64,000 bases of DNA from Streptomyces sp. NBC_01551. GTDB lineage: Bacteria; Actinomycetota; Actinomycetes; Streptomycetales; Streptomycetaceae. Below the pieces are notes generated by a model. The model saw nothing but the letters and a program-made list of their open reading frames with translations, ran no database searches and was not told the origin of the DNA. The translations under genes were made by a program, and so were the position numbers. The DNA is taken from NCBI RefSeq assembly GCF_026339935.1, contig NZ_JAPEPX010000001.1:3963501-4027500 (forward strand), read 5' to 3'. Shown one piece after another: positions 36,527 through 45,697 of this stretch (within the stretch, counting starts at the first letter, position 1; each line of letters starts with the position of its first letter).

Positions 36527-37035
36527 CAGCGGTACTGCGCGAGATGCGCTGGTGGGACATCGAGCCCGTGCTGGAACTGGAGCACGAGCTGTTCCCCGAG
36601 GACGCCTGGTCCGCGGGGATGTTCTGGTCCGAACTCGCCCACGCCCGCGGCCCCGAGGCCACCCGCCACTACGTCGTCGCCGAGGACCCGGAGGGCCGCC
36701 TGGTCGGCTACGCCGGGCTGTCCGCCGCCGGCGACCTGGGCGACGTACAGACCATCGCGGCCGCGCGCGACCAGTGGGGCACCGGGCTCGGCGCCCGGCT
36801 GCTCACTGACCTGCTGCGCGCCGCCACCGCGTTCGAGTGCGCCGAGGTGCTCCTGGAGGTACGGGTCGACAACACCCGCGCCCAGAAGCTCTACGAGCGC
36901 TTCGGCTTCGAGCCGATCGGCTTCCGGCGGGGCTACTACCAGCCCGGCAACGTCGACGCGCTCGTGATGCGCCTTTCCGATCCCTCCAGCTCCGTCACCG
37001 CAGGCGGACCCGTACAAGGTGAGACCCATGGCTGA
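36523..37035 (+). CDS. rimI: Ribosomal protein S18 alanine N-acetyltransferase-type GNAT
   Basis: A 170-residue GNAT acetyltransferase. The acetyl-CoA-binding motif appears as [18 protein letters not shown], with [40 protein letters not shown] characteristic of RimI. Protein acetylation of S18 is the classical activity; in actinobacteria the target range may be wider. It starts at GTG 36523 within the tsaB stop; the long open frame upstream (from 35701) is a shadow. It sits between tsaB and tsaD, the usual arrangement. Confidence 0.93.
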   Translation: MTAVLREMRWWDIEPVLELEHELFPEDAWSAGMFWSELAHARGPEATRHYVVAEDPEGRLVGYAGLSAAGDLGDVQTIAAARDQWGTGLGARLLTDLLRAATAFECAEVLLEVRVDNTRAQKLYERFGFEPIGFRRGYYQPGNVDALVMRLSDPSSSVTAGGPVQGETHG

Positions 37036-38176
37036 CGAACCGCTCGTCCTCGGCATCGAGACCTCCTGCGACGAGACCGGCGTCGGCGTCGTCCGCGGCA
37101 CCACCCTGCTCGCCGACGCGATCGCGTCCAGCGTGGACGAGCACGCCCGCTTCGGCGGGGTCGTGCCCGAGGTCGCCTCGCGGGCGCACCTGGAGGCGAT
37201 GGTCCCGACCATCGAGCGCGCCCTGAAGGAGGCCGGGGTCAGCGCCCGCGACCTCGACGGCATCGCGGTCACGGCCGGCCCGGGCCTGGCGGGGGCGCTG
37301 CTGGTGGGCGTCTCGGCGGCGAAGGCGTACGCGTACGCGCTGGGCAAGCCGCTGTACGGGGTGAACCACCTGGCCTCGCACATCTGCGTGGACCAGCTGG
37401 AGCACGGGCCGCTGCCGGAGCCGACGATGGCGCTGCTGGTGTCCGGCGGCCACTCCTCGCTGCTGCTGGCCCCGGACATCACCTCCGACGTACGGCCGCT
37501 CGGCGCGACCATCGACGACGCGGCCGGCGAGGCCTTCGACAAGATCGCCCGCGTCCTCCAGCTCGGCTTCCCCGGCGGCCCGGTCATCGACCGGCTCGCG
37601 CGCGAGGGCGACCCGAAGGCGATCAACTTCCCGCGCGGGCTCACGGGGCCGCGCGACGCGGCGTACGACTTCTCCTTCTCCGGCCTCAAGACGGCGGTCG
37701 CCCGCTGGATCGAGGCGAAGCGGAAGGCGGGCGAGGAGGTGCCGGTGCGCGATGTGGCGGCGTCCTTCCAGGAGGCCGTGGTGGACGTGCTGACGCGCAA
37801 GGCGATCCGCGCGTGCAAGGACGAGGGCGTCGACCACCTGATGATCGGAGGCGGTGTCGCGGCCAATTCCCGGCTGCGCTCGCTCGCACAGGAGCGCTGC
37901 GACGACGCGGGGATCATCCTGCGCGTGCCGCGGCCGAAGCTGTGCACCGACAACGGCGCGATGGTGGCGGCGCTGGGCGCGGAGATGGTCAAGCGCAACC
38001 GTCCGGCCTCGGACTGGGACCTGTCCGCGGACTCCTCGCTGCCGGTGACGGACCCGCACGTCCCGGGCACGGCCGCCGCCGAGGACGACGGGACCGCGCA
38101 CGGTCACGGGGGTCACGGGCACGCGCACGACCACGACCACGTCCACGAGCTGAGCAAGGACAACCTCTACTCATGA
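37028..38176 (+). CDS. tsaD: tRNA N6-adenosine threonylcarbamoyltransferase TsaD with His-rich tail
   Basis: Catalytic subunit of t6A synthesis, transferring the threonylcarbamoyl group to A37 with iron at the active site. The product is 382 residues (family ~340). Present: [15 protein letters not shown], metal-ligand region [38 protein letters not shown] and [12 protein letters not shown]. After the core there is a tail of about 45 residues ending in a histidine-rich stretch ([17 protein letters not shown]). ATG 37028 overlaps rimI; GTG 37019 is a poorer alternative. tsaC is not in the window. Confidence 0.96.
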   Translation: MADEPLVLGIETSCDETGVGVVRGTTLLADAIASSVDEHARFGGVVPEVASRAHLEAMVPTIERALKEAGVSARDLDGIAVTAGPGLAGALLVGVSAAKAYAYALGKPLYGVNHLASHICVDQLEHGPLPEPTMALLVSGGHSSLLLAPDITSDVRPLGATIDDAAGEAFDKIARVLQLGFPGGPVIDRLAREGDPKAINFPRGLTGPRDAAYDFSFSGLKTAVARWIEAKRKAGEEVPVRDVAASFQEAVVDVLTRKAIRACKDEGVDHLMIGGGVAANSRLRSLAQERCDDAGIILRVPRPKLCTDNGAMVAALGAEMVKRNRPASDWDLSADSSLPVTDPHVPGTAAAEDDGTAHGHGGHGHAHDHDHVHELSKDNLYS

Positions 38177-38445
38177 GCACCGTCGCGCTGATGTGGGAGG
38201 CCCGGGCCGTCGACGGGCGGGGCAACGAGCTGCTGGAGTGGGCCCGTTCGCAGGTGCTGGCCCGGGAGCCGGTGCGCCGTGAGGTGTTCCGGGCCCCGCA
38301 GGACCGGGTGCTCGTCATCACCTGGTGGGAGGCGCCCGAGGGGGTGGCGGCGGAGCTGCCCGAACTCCCCGAGCCCGCGGCCGACTTGATCACCCGGGCC
38401 GTGCACCGCTGGCGCTTCGAGTCGGTGGAGGTCGGCGAGGGCTGA
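38173..38445 (+). CDS. Small conserved-looking protein downstream of tsaD
   Basis: A 90-residue protein [29 protein letters not shown]... ending [10 protein letters not shown], starting with ATGA overlap on the tsaD stop, so translationally coupled. It has an alternating strand-helix-strand look and two Trp-rich segments ([18 protein letters not shown]), reminiscent of small dimeric alpha+beta-barrel proteins, but no family can be assigned. No cysteines. Possible role with t6A genes is guilt by position only. Confidence 0.7.
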   Translation: MSTVALMWEARAVDGRGNELLEWARSQVLAREPVRREVFRAPQDRVLVITWWEAPEGVAAELPELPEPAADLITRAVHRWRFESVEVGEG

Positions 38446-38488
38446 CGCGCCCCCGTCCCGTCCCCGTCCGTCCCCGCCCCGACCCCGG

Positions 38489-39664
38489 CTACGGCTGCGC
38501 GGGCGCGCCGATCAGCATCGACGGCGCGCCCGCCACCCGGGTCAGGAACACCGTCGCGGAGTTCGGGCCCTGCGGCTTGACCTTCTTGCGCAGTTCCTCG
38601 GGCTCGACGGCGGAGCCGCGCTTCTTCACCGTCAGGATGCCGACCTCGCGCTCGCGCAGCAGCGCCTTCAGCTTCTTCAGGCCGAAGGGCAGCACGTCGG
38701 TGATCTCGTACGCCGTCGCGTACGGGGTGGCGCGCAACTCGTCGGCGGTGACGTACGCGATGGTCGGGTCGATGAGCCGGCCGTCCAGCTGCGCGGCGAC
38801 CTCGGCGACCAGGTGGGCCCGGATCACCGCGCCGTCGGGCTCGTAGAGGTAGCGCCCGACCGGCCCGGCCTCGGGGTCGGGCAGCGGGTCGGCGGTCTCC
38901 AGCGTGCGCGGCCCGGGGAGCAGGGTGGCGCGGACGGTTCCGGGGGCGGTGCCGAACCAGAGCACGGCCTCCTTGACGTCACCGGAGTCGGAGATCCACT
39001 CCGCCTCGGCCTCCTTCGGCACCGCCTCGTGCGGGACGCCGGGGGCGATCTTGATGGCGGCGCGCGGGGCCGACAGGGCGGCCTTCACGGCCCACGACAG
39101 CGGTGGGGAGTAGCTCTCCGGGTCGAAGACGCGGCCGCGCCCGCCGCGCCGGGCCGGGTCGATGAACACGGCGTCGTACCCGGAGGTGTCCACCTCCGTC
39201 ACGTCCGCTTCCCGGACCTCGATCAGGTCCGCCAGGCCCAGCGCCTCGGCGTTGGCGCGCGCCACGGCGACGGTGAGCGGGTCGCGGTCCACCGCCAGGA
39301 CCCGGATGCCGAGCCGGGCCAGGGCGAGGGCGTCCCCGCCGATGCCGCAGCACAGGTCGGCGACGCTGCGCACGCCGAGGGCCGCGAGGCGCTCCGCGCG
39401 GTACGAGGCGACCGATGCCCGGGTGGCCATCTCGCCGCCGCCGGGGGTGAAGTACATCCGGTAGGCGTCCTCGGCGCCGAACTTCGCCACCGCCCGCTGC
39501 CGCAGCCGGGCCTGCCCGAGCGCGGCGGAGACCAGCTCCGCGGGGTGCTCGCGGCGCAGCCGGGTGGCGACGGCCAGCTCCTGGGCGGGGTCGTGGTCGC
39601 GGAGCGAGTCGAGGAGGGCGTGGCCCTCGGGGGTGAGGAGGGCGGCGAAGTCTTCGGGGGTCAC
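38489..39664 (-). CDS. SAM-dependent methyltransferase with THUMP-like domain
   Basis: The product is 391 residues. The Rossmann core has SAM motif I VADLCCGIGGDALALARLG and, further on, AVFIDPARRGGRGRVFDPESYSPPL. The C-terminal part (about 300-391, YVTADELRATPYATAYEITDVLPFGLKKLKALLRE...) resembles the THUMP-like domain of predicted RNA methyltransferases. The substrate, probably rRNA or tRNA, is not known. GTG start at 39664. It is convergent with the tsaD group and divergent from the deacetylase gene. Confidence 0.85.
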   Translation of the reverse strand: MTPEDFAALLTPEGHALLDSLRDHDPAQELAVATRLRREHPAELVSAALGQARLRQRAVAKFGAEDAYRMYFTPGGGEMATRASVASYRAERLAALGVRSVADLCCGIGGDALALARLGIRVLAVDRDPLTVAVARANAEALGLADLIEVREADVTEVDTSGYDAVFIDPARRGGRGRVFDPESYSPPLSWAVKAALSAPRAAIKIAPGVPHEAVPKEAEAEWISDSGDVKEAVLWFGTAPGTVRATLLPGPRTLETADPLPDPEAGPVGRYLYEPDGAVIRAHLVAEVAAQLDGRLIDPTIAYVTADELRATPYATAYEITDVLPFGLKKLKALLREREVGILTVKKRGSAVEPEELRKKVKPQGPNSATVFLTRVAGAPSMLIGAPAQP

Positions 39665-39754
39665 CGCTTCATTGTGGGCCAGTCGGTGGAAGGTCGGCCT
39701 CCGCTCGCGGTGTCGCCCGGGCGGCGCGGGCGGGTGGTGTAAGGATCCGCTGCT

Positions 39755-40705
39755 ATGCAGCTAGTAGGACAAAAAGCAAATCAGAAGCAATACGGTCACC
39801 GGTCCGCGGGGCGTGCGCGCGGCCGGTTCGGGGTGGCCTTGGCCGCGCTGCTGGTCGCCGGCCTGGGAACGGCGTGCGGATCCTCGGACTCCGCAGCGCC
39901 GGACAAGACGGAGAAGACGAAGGCCGCCAAGGGCGCGGAGACGGGCGCCGCCGGCGCGCTGGCCCAGGCGGAGAAGGCCAAGGCCGCCCAGCAGGCCCGT
40001 GTCGCCCTCGCGAAGCGCTGGGGCCTGGCCAAGACCCCGCTCCTCGCCCCGGCCGCACCGAAGGAGAAGCCGGAGATCACCACCCGCGAGGGCTTCGAGG
40101 TGGAGGACGGCGAGGAACTGCCGCAGGTCTTCACCACCGTCCCGACCGAGGACAAGGTCGTCTTCCTCACCATCGACGACGGCGCCGAGAAGGACCCCGA
40201 GTTCCTGAGGATGATGCGGGAACTGAAGATCCCGTACACGGCGTTCCTCAGCGACTACCTGGTGCGGGACAACTACCCGTACTTCAAGGACATGCAGGCG
40301 GCCGGAGTCACCCTCAACAACCACACCCTCAACCACCGCTACATGCCCGGGCTCTCGTACGACCAGCAGCGCGAGGAGATCTGCGGCCAGCAGGACACCA
40401 TCCAGAGGGTGTTCGGCAAGCGCCCGACCCTCTTCCGGCCGCCGTACGGGAACTACAACCAGGACACGCTGCGCGCGGCGAAGTCCTGCGGGATCAAGGC
40501 GGTTCCGCTGTGGAACGCCGAGGCGTTCACGAACCGCATGGACTACCGCGAATGGGACCGGGACCTGCACCCCGGTGACATCATCCTCACGCATTTCCGG
40601 GGCAAGGAGGACTGGAAGGGGTCGATGCCTGACATGATCCGTCATGTCATGAAGACCGTCACGGACAAGGGGTACGCCGTGGCCCGGCTGGAGGACTATC
40701 TGTGA
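39755..40705 (+). CDS. Lipoprotein polysaccharide deacetylase, first of a tandem pair
   Basis: The product is 316 residues. After a basic N-terminus, a hydrophobic segment ends in the lipobox LGTAC (C41), then an Ala/Lys linker, then a NodB domain (about 150-316). NodB motifs: FLTIDDGAEKDPEF (usually TFDDG), HTLNH, RPPYGNYN, and LHPGDIILTHF. It probably removes acetyl groups from peptidoglycan or another wall glycan outside the membrane. ATG 39755 with AAGGATC upstream. The stop overlaps the next gene's GTG by four bases. Confidence 0.9.
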   Translation: MQLVGQKANQKQYGHRSAGRARGRFGVALAALLVAGLGTACGSSDSAAPDKTEKTKAAKGAETGAAGALAQAEKAKAAQQARVALAKRWGLAKTPLLAPAAPKEKPEITTREGFEVEDGEELPQVFTTVPTEDKVVFLTIDDGAEKDPEFLRMMRELKIPYTAFLSDYLVRDNYPYFKDMQAAGVTLNNHTLNHRYMPGLSYDQQREEICGQQDTIQRVFGKRPTLFRPPYGNYNQDTLRAAKSCGIKAVPLWNAEAFTNRMDYREWDRDLHPGDIILTHFRGKEDWKGSMPDMIRHVMKTVTDKGYAVARLEDYL

Positions 40706-41586
40706 AGCACGCGCGCCGGTTGGTAGCCGGAACGCTGGCGGCCGGCGCGCTCGCGCTGTCCCTGTCGGGGTGCGGGAACAGCGTGGACCCGATCGAACGG
40801 ATGGGCCGCAAGGCCTCGCAGGGGGCGAGTCCGCAGGCCGCGGCCTCGCCCTCGCCCTCCGCCCGGTCCTCCGCGGGGGCGGAGGCTCCGGCTGACGACG
40901 CGTACAAGCGCTGGGGGCTCTCGCAGCCGCTGAAGTTCGCACCGAAGCCCGACCGGAAGCCCGCCCTCGCGTCGGCGGCACCGGGCAAGGCCCCGGTCGT
41001 GGACCGAATACCCGTGCCGGCGGGGGAGAAGGTCGTATTCCTGACCTTCGACGACGGCGCCGAGAAGGACCCCGAGTTCCTGAAGATGGCGGCCGACCTG
41101 AAGCTGCCGATCAGCATGTTCCTGACGGACAACGTGGCTTCGTCGGACTACGGGCACTTCGAGAAGCTCCGCGACAACGGCAGCGGCAGCACGATAAACA
41201 ACCACACCCTGACGCACCCGAACCTGCGCACCCTCTCCTTCGCGGCGCAGAAGAAGGAGATATGCGGCCAGCAGGACCGCCTGCAACAGCGCTTCGGCCA
41301 CCGGCCCCCGCTGTTTCGCCCGCCGTTCGGCAACTACAACGACGACACCCTGAGGGCCGCCTCCGAGTGCGGGGTCTCGTCGGTGGTGCTGTGGCGGGTG
41401 TCGATGCAGATCAACAACTTCCAGTACGCCGAGGGCTCGGCGCTGAAACCGGGTGACATCATCCTGGCCCACTTCCGCGGCAAGGCGGAGCTCAAGGGCT
41501 CGACGGAGATCGAGATGACGACGCGCATGCTGCGCCGCATCCAGGACCAGGGCTACGCGATAGGGCGGCTGGAGGACTACCTGTAG
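40702..41586 (+). CDS. Lipoprotein polysaccharide deacetylase, second of the pair
   Basis: The product is 294 residues, clearly paralogous to the gene before it. Lipobox LSLSGC (C24), a Ser/Ala/Pro linker, and a NodB domain with FLTFDDGAEKDPEF, HTLTH, RPPFGNYN and LKPGDIILAHF. GTG 40702 overlaps the upstream stop (GTGA). The 3' end overlaps the opposite SEDS gene by 10 nt. The second copy keeps canonical TFDDG while the first has TIDDG, so the two may differ in activity or substrate. Confidence 0.9.
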   Translation: MKHARRLVAGTLAAGALALSLSGCGNSVDPIERMGRKASQGASPQAAASPSPSARSSAGAEAPADDAYKRWGLSQPLKFAPKPDRKPALASAAPGKAPVVDRIPVPAGEKVVFLTFDDGAEKDPEFLKMAADLKLPISMFLTDNVASSDYGHFEKLRDNGSGSTINNHTLTHPNLRTLSFAAQKKEICGQQDRLQQRFGHRPPLFRPPFGNYNDDTLRAASECGVSSVVLWRVSMQINNFQYAEGSALKPGDIILAHFRGKAELKGSTEIEMTTRMLRRIQDQGYAIGRLEDYL

Positions 41587-42989
41587 GGCGGCGCCCCCGC
41601 CGCCACCACAGGCGTGATCGTGGTTTCCACCGGGCCGCGGGCGTCCGCCTGGCGTTGGCGTTCCGCGCTGTCGCTGATGCGCAGGAGGAGCGCGATCATG
41701 ATCCAGTTGGCCAGGAGTGACGAGCCGCCCTTCGCGAGGAAGGGCAGGGCCTTGCCGGTCAGGGGGATCAGGCCCGTCACGCCGCCCGCGACCACGAAGA
41801 CCTGCAGGGCCAGCGCCGCCGAGAGGCCCACGGCCAGGAGCTTGCCGAACGGGTCGCGCGCGCCCAGGGCCATGCGCAGGCCCCGCTGCACGAGCAGGGC
41901 GTAGAGGATCAGGACGGCCATGACGCCGGCCAGGCCCAGTTCCTCGCCCACCGTGGTCAGGATGAAGTCGCTGCGGCCCGCGAACTTGATCAGCTCCGGG
42001 TGGCCCATGCCCAACCCCGTCCCGGACACCCCGCCCGTGCCGAAGCTGAACAGCGCCTGCGCCGACTGGTCCGAGGTGACGCCCGGCGGCCGGTCCTTCC
42101 AGTAGTAGGACAGCGGGTTGAGCCAGGCGGCCACGCGGGCCTTGACGTGCGGTTCGGTCGAGCCCACCACGAAGGCGCCCACCGACGCCATGAGCACCCC
42201 GCACACGATCCAGCTGGTGCGCTCGGTGGCGACGTACAGCATCACCACGAACACGCCGAAGAAGATCAGCGACGTGCCGAGGTCGCGCTCGAAGACGAGC
42301 ACCAGCATCGACAGGATCCACACCGTGATGATCGGCCCGAGCTGGCGCATCGGGGGCAGCCGCATGCCCAGGAACTTCCGGCCGGTCAGGGACAGCGAGT
42401 CGCGGTGGATGACCAGGTAGCCCGCGAAGAAGACCGCGATCATGATCTTCACGAACTCGCCGGGCTGGAGCGAGAACCCGAACAGGATGATCCAGCGCTT
42501 GGCGCCGTACGTGTCCGCGCCGAAGAACACCGGCGCGATCAGCAGCACCAGCGCCACCGCCATGGTGATGTAGATGAACCGCTGGAGCAGCCGGTGGTCG
42601 CGCAGCAGTGCCAGCACCAGCAGGCACGCGGCGACCCCGACCACGGTCCACAGCAGCTGGTCCGGGGCGTTCGGATCGCCCCCGTACCGCTCGATGTAGC
42701 TCTGGTCGAGCCGGTGGATCAGCACCAGTCCGAGCCCCGTCAGCAGCATCGCGATCGGCAGGATCAGCGGATCCGCGTAGGCCGCGAACCGGCGCACGCC
42801 CAGGTGCCCCACCAGCGACAGCAAGGTCATGCTGAGGGTGAAGCCGGCGAGGTTCGGCGGCAGCTCGCCGTTCATCGCCAGGCTCGCGCTCGCGTGCCCG
42901 AAGACGGCGATGGCGATGACGAAGACGAGCAGCAGCGCTTCCGTGCGGCGGCGCGCGCCGGCCGCCGTCAGGGGCCTCAGTCCACGCAC
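41577..42989 (-). CDS. SEDS-family protein (FtsW/RodA/SpoVE)
   Basis: The product is 470 residues with about ten membrane helices. Family features: QLLWTVVGVAACLLVLALLRDHRLLQRF, AKRWIILFGFSLQPGEFVKIMIAVFFAGYL, VLVFERDLGTSLIFFGVF (the conserved acidic loop), and GLIPLTGKALPFLAKGGSSLLANW near the C-terminus. SEDS proteins polymerise peptidoglycan glycan strands with a class B PBP. No PBP gene is adjacent; instead the start overlaps the LCP gene by 13 nt. Whether it acts in sporulation, division or growth is not decidable. Confidence 0.92.
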   Translation of the reverse strand: MRGLRPLTAAGARRRTEALLLVFVIAIAVFGHASASLAMNGELPPNLAGFTLSMTLLSLVGHLGVRRFAAYADPLILPIAMLLTGLGLVLIHRLDQSYIERYGGDPNAPDQLLWTVVGVAACLLVLALLRDHRLLQRFIYITMAVALVLLIAPVFFGADTYGAKRWIILFGFSLQPGEFVKIMIAVFFAGYLVIHRDSLSLTGRKFLGMRLPPMRQLGPIITVWILSMLVLVFERDLGTSLIFFGVFVVMLYVATERTSWIVCGVLMASVGAFVVGSTEPHVKARVAAWLNPLSYYWKDRPPGVTSDQSAQALFSFGTGGVSGTGLGMGHPELIKFAGRSDFILTTVGEELGLAGVMAVLILYALLVQRGLRMALGARDPFGKLLAVGLSAALALQVFVVAGGVTGLIPLTGKALPFLAKGGSSLLANWIMIALLLRISDSAERQRQADARGPVETTITPVVAAGAPPYR

Positions 42990-44164
42990 GGGATGCCGCC
43001 ACCGTCCGCGGCGCTCTTCGGCGAGGCGCTGGGGGAGGGTGACGAGGGAGGTGCCGCGGAGTGCGCCTCACCGGATGCCGGAGGGGTGCTCGGGCCTGCG
43101 GAAGCCATGCGTCCGATCTGCTCGGCAATGAGGCGCTTTATCTTCATATCATCTACGACGTTGATGTCCTCCCCATGGTTCCTTCCGAAGCGCTCTATGG
43201 GGAGTGTCATGAACCTCGTTTTGCCGCCGGACAGGTTTTTGGCCTGTTTCACGAACGACAGCAGGTCCCACCCGGCATCCGTCACCACGTCCTTCTTCGC
43301 GGAGTCGATCAGCTTGATCAGCTTCGTGGGATCGGTGAACGTCCCGACCGAGTTCAGCTTCTGCGTCGCGCCAGCAAGGAAGGCCTGCTGCCGCTTCGTG
43401 CGGTCCAGGTCGCCCCCGTCCAGGCCGTGCCGCTGCCGTACGAAGGCCAGCGACTGCTGCCCGTCGAGGGTCTGCCGGCCCGCCGGGAAGTCGGCGCCCG
43501 AGTACCGGTCCTTCACCGCCTTGTTCAGGCAGACCGGTACGCCGTCCAGCGCGTCGGCCAGGTGGTAGAAACCGGCCAGGTTCAGCTCGGCGAAGTGATC
43601 GATCGGGACGCCCAGGAAGTCGCGTACGGTCTCCAGCTGCGCCTTGCGCCCCGCCTCGCGGCCCTCCCGCTCCAGTTCCCGCCGGTCCTTGACCCCCTGG
43701 GCGGCGAGGGCGTCCTCCCTGGCCGCCTTGGCCAGCCCGTACGCCTTCTTGATCTTGTCCTTCCCGTGCCCGCGGATCGCCACGAAGTCGTCGCGCGGGA
43801 TGGAGAAGGCCGTCGCCCGCCCGCCGTCGCCGGGTACGTGCAGCAGGATCAGGGTGTTCGCGTTGTAGCCGCCGATGTCGGAACTCCCGGCGTGCAGCTT
43901 GTCGAGGACCTCCTCCGGCAGCTTCTCGCCGTTCTGGTCGCGGCGGCTGTCCAGGCCCATGAGCAGGATGTTCGTGTCGCCGAACCTCGACTTCTCGGCG
44001 CCCTCCAGGGCCTTGGAGCTGCCGATGCTGCCCGCCAGGTCCAGGTACGCGTACCAGGCGGTGCCGCCCGCGACCGCCGTCAGGACGCAGCCGGTGATCA
44101 GCAGCGTGCGGCCGAGCCGGCGGGACGGGTGCCGGCGGCGGGGCTTCCTCCGTTGCGCGCTCAT
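42977..44164 (-). CDS. LytR-CpsA-Psr (LCP) family ligase
   Basis: The product is 395 residues: a basic cytoplasmic N-terminus, one membrane helix (about 20-42), and the extracellular LCP domain with DTNILLMGLDSRRDQ, DTLILLHVPG-type strand (NANTLILLHVPGDG), IPRDDFVAI, and RQRHGLDGGDLDRTKRQQAFLAG. A Ser/Pro/Ala tail ends GGGIPCVD. LCP enzymes attach teichoic-type or other glycopolymers to peptidoglycan. ATG 44164. Downstream coupling to the SEDS gene suggests a shared envelope role. Confidence 0.92.
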   Translation of the reverse strand: MSAQRRKPRRRHPSRRLGRTLLITGCVLTAVAGGTAWYAYLDLAGSIGSSKALEGAEKSRFGDTNILLMGLDSRRDQNGEKLPEEVLDKLHAGSSDIGGYNANTLILLHVPGDGGRATAFSIPRDDFVAIRGHGKDKIKKAYGLAKAAREDALAAQGVKDRRELEREGREAGRKAQLETVRDFLGVPIDHFAELNLAGFYHLADALDGVPVCLNKAVKDRYSGADFPAGRQTLDGQQSLAFVRQRHGLDGGDLDRTKRQQAFLAGATQKLNSVGTFTDPTKLIKLIDSAKKDVVTDAGWDLLSFVKQAKNLSGGKTRFMTLPIERFGRNHGEDINVVDDMKIKRLIAEQIGRMASAGPSTPPASGEAHSAAPPSSPSPSASPKSAADGGGIPCVD

Positions 44165-44215
44165 GCCTGTCGATGCTGGGGGAGCGGCGCTGAAGGAAAC
44201 CTGAGGGTCCTGAAG

Positions 44216-44300
44216 GCGCCTTCAGGAACGGGGCCGTCAGGAGCAGGGCCGTCAGGAGCAGGGCCTTCAGGAGCAGGGCCTTCAGGAGCGGGGCCGTCAG
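44216..44300. repeat. Tandem 15-bp repeat (minisatellite)
   Basis: About 5.7 copies of a 15-bp unit, best written GGGCCGTCAGGAGCA. Exact copies are at 44231 and 44246, with one- to three-base variants at 44216, 44261, 44276 and 44291. Further degenerate copies lie at 44319-44346, running into the 3' end of the histidine-kinase gene. The array fills the region upstream of the LCP gene. Confidence 0.85.
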
Positions 44301-44338
44301 CCCCGGGGTGTCATGGCCGGGCCGTCAGGAGCCGGCCG

Positions 44339-45697
44339 TCAGGAGCCCGCAGGGCGCCCCGCCGTGCGCCCCGGCACGCGCAGGACCAGCCGTGCGCCCC
44401 CGGCGGGGGAGGGGAGTACGTGGACGTCCCCGCCGTGCGCCCGCGCGATCTCCCGGGCGATGGCCAGCCCCAGCCCGGTGCCGCCGCCGGCCCGGCTCCG
44501 GTCCGGATCCAGGCGTACGAAGCGCTCGAACACCCGGTCCCGGTCCGCCTCCGGGATCCCCGGGCCGTCGTCCGCGACCTCCAGCAGCGCCCAGCCCCCG
44601 GCCGGGTCCGCGTCCGCCCGGACGGTGACCCCGGCGCGGGCGTGCCGCAGCGCGTTGTCCACCAGGTTGGCCAGCGCCCGCTCCAGCCGCGCCGGATCCC
44701 CGGCCGCCGGTACGGGCGCCCCCGCGTCCAGACGTACCGGAACCCGGGGATCCGGGCGCCGCGCCACGTCCTCGGCGGCCAGCAGCGCCAGGTCCACCGG
44801 CTCGGAGCGGGCGCCGTCGCCGTCCCCGTCGAGCCGGGCCAGCAGCAGGAGGTCCGCCGCGATCCGCTGGAGCCGCTCGGTGTCGGCCAGTGCGGCGGCC
44901 ACCGACTCCCGGTCGGGCCGCTCCAGCGCGACCTCCAGCCGGGACCGGACCGCCGCCAGCGGATTGCGCAGCTCGTGCGAGGCGTCCGCCGTGAACTGCC
45001 GCTGCCGGGCGTCGCTGCGCTCCAGCCGGTCGAGCGTGTCGTTGACGGCCCGGGCCAGTTCGGCGATCTCGTCCGCCCCGCCCGGGTCCGGAACCCGCCG
45101 GTCCAGCTCGCTCGCCGTGACCGCCGCCAGCCCCGTCCGGATCGCGGTGACGGGGCGCAGCGCCTGCCCCGTCACCCACCAGGCCAGGGCCGCCGCGAAG
45201 CCGATCAGCGGGGGCGCGCCGGCCAGCATGCCGACCGCGACGGCCCGTGTGGCGTCGTCGACGTCGCCGAGCACCGTGACCGCGACGACCTCGCGCGCGC
45301 CGGGGGCCGCCACCGCGACCGCCGCGCGCCGTTCCGCGCCGGGGCGCGCGGGCGGCAGTACGGCCGACCGGGAGTCCTCGCCGGACGGGGGGCGCAGCGG
45401 GCCGAGGTCGGGGGTGTCCTTCGGGTCCCCGCTGGAGGCGAGGATCCGGCCGGCCGCGTCCCGTACGAGGACCAGGTCCACGCCGCCTTCCGGCCCGGGC
45501 AGCCGCCCGCCGGGCGGGAGGGGCCGGGCGTCGAGCTGCGCGGCGACCTTGCGGGCGGCGAGTTCGGTGCGTCCGGTGGTGTTGTCGAGCAGGTTCGCCC
45601 GCAGCAGCGCGTACAGCCACAGCCCGCCGGCGCCGAGGACCGCTGCCATCGCGAGGGCAGCGGCCGCCGCGGTGCGCGCCCGGACACCCCTAGCCAC
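44339..45697 (-). CDS. Membrane sensor histidine kinase
   Basis: The product is 452 residues from GTG 45697. TM1 is about 10-33 and TM2 about 155-180, with an extracytoplasmic sensor domain between. A HAMP region (LRPVTAIRTGLAAV...) follows, then HisKA with the phosphorylated histidine H241 in TADASHELRNPLAAV, and HATPase boxes NLVDNALRHA, DDGPGIPEADRDRVFERF and GGTGLGLAIAREIARAHGG. The start overlaps the response-regulator stop by 8 nt. The longer frame to 45910 is antisense or shadow. The stimulus is unknown. Confidence 0.94.
   Translation of the reverse strand: MARGVRARTAAAAALAMAAVLGAGGLWLYALLRANLLDNTTGRTELAARKVAAQLDARPLPPGGRLPGPEGGVDLVLVRDAAGRILASSGDPKDTPDLGPLRPPSGEDSRSAVLPPARPGAERRAAVAVAAPGAREVVAVTVLGDVDDATRAVAVGMLAGAPPLIGFAAALAWWVTGQALRPVTAIRTGLAAVTASELDRRVPDPGGADEIAELARAVNDTLDRLERSDARQRQFTADASHELRNPLAAVRSRLEVALERPDRESVAAALADTERLQRIAADLLLLARLDGDGDGARSEPVDLALLAAEDVARRPDPRVPVRLDAGAPVPAAGDPARLERALANLVDNALRHARAGVTVRADADPAGGWALLEVADDGPGIPEADRDRVFERFVRLDPDRSRAGGGTGLGLAIAREIARAHGGDVHVLPSPAGGARLVLRVPGRTAGRPAGS

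Noticed and set aside
38446..38488. C-rich run between the tsaD group and the methyltransferase as a structured element
   Set aside because: It is simple CCCCGTCC-type sequence without a convincing stem.
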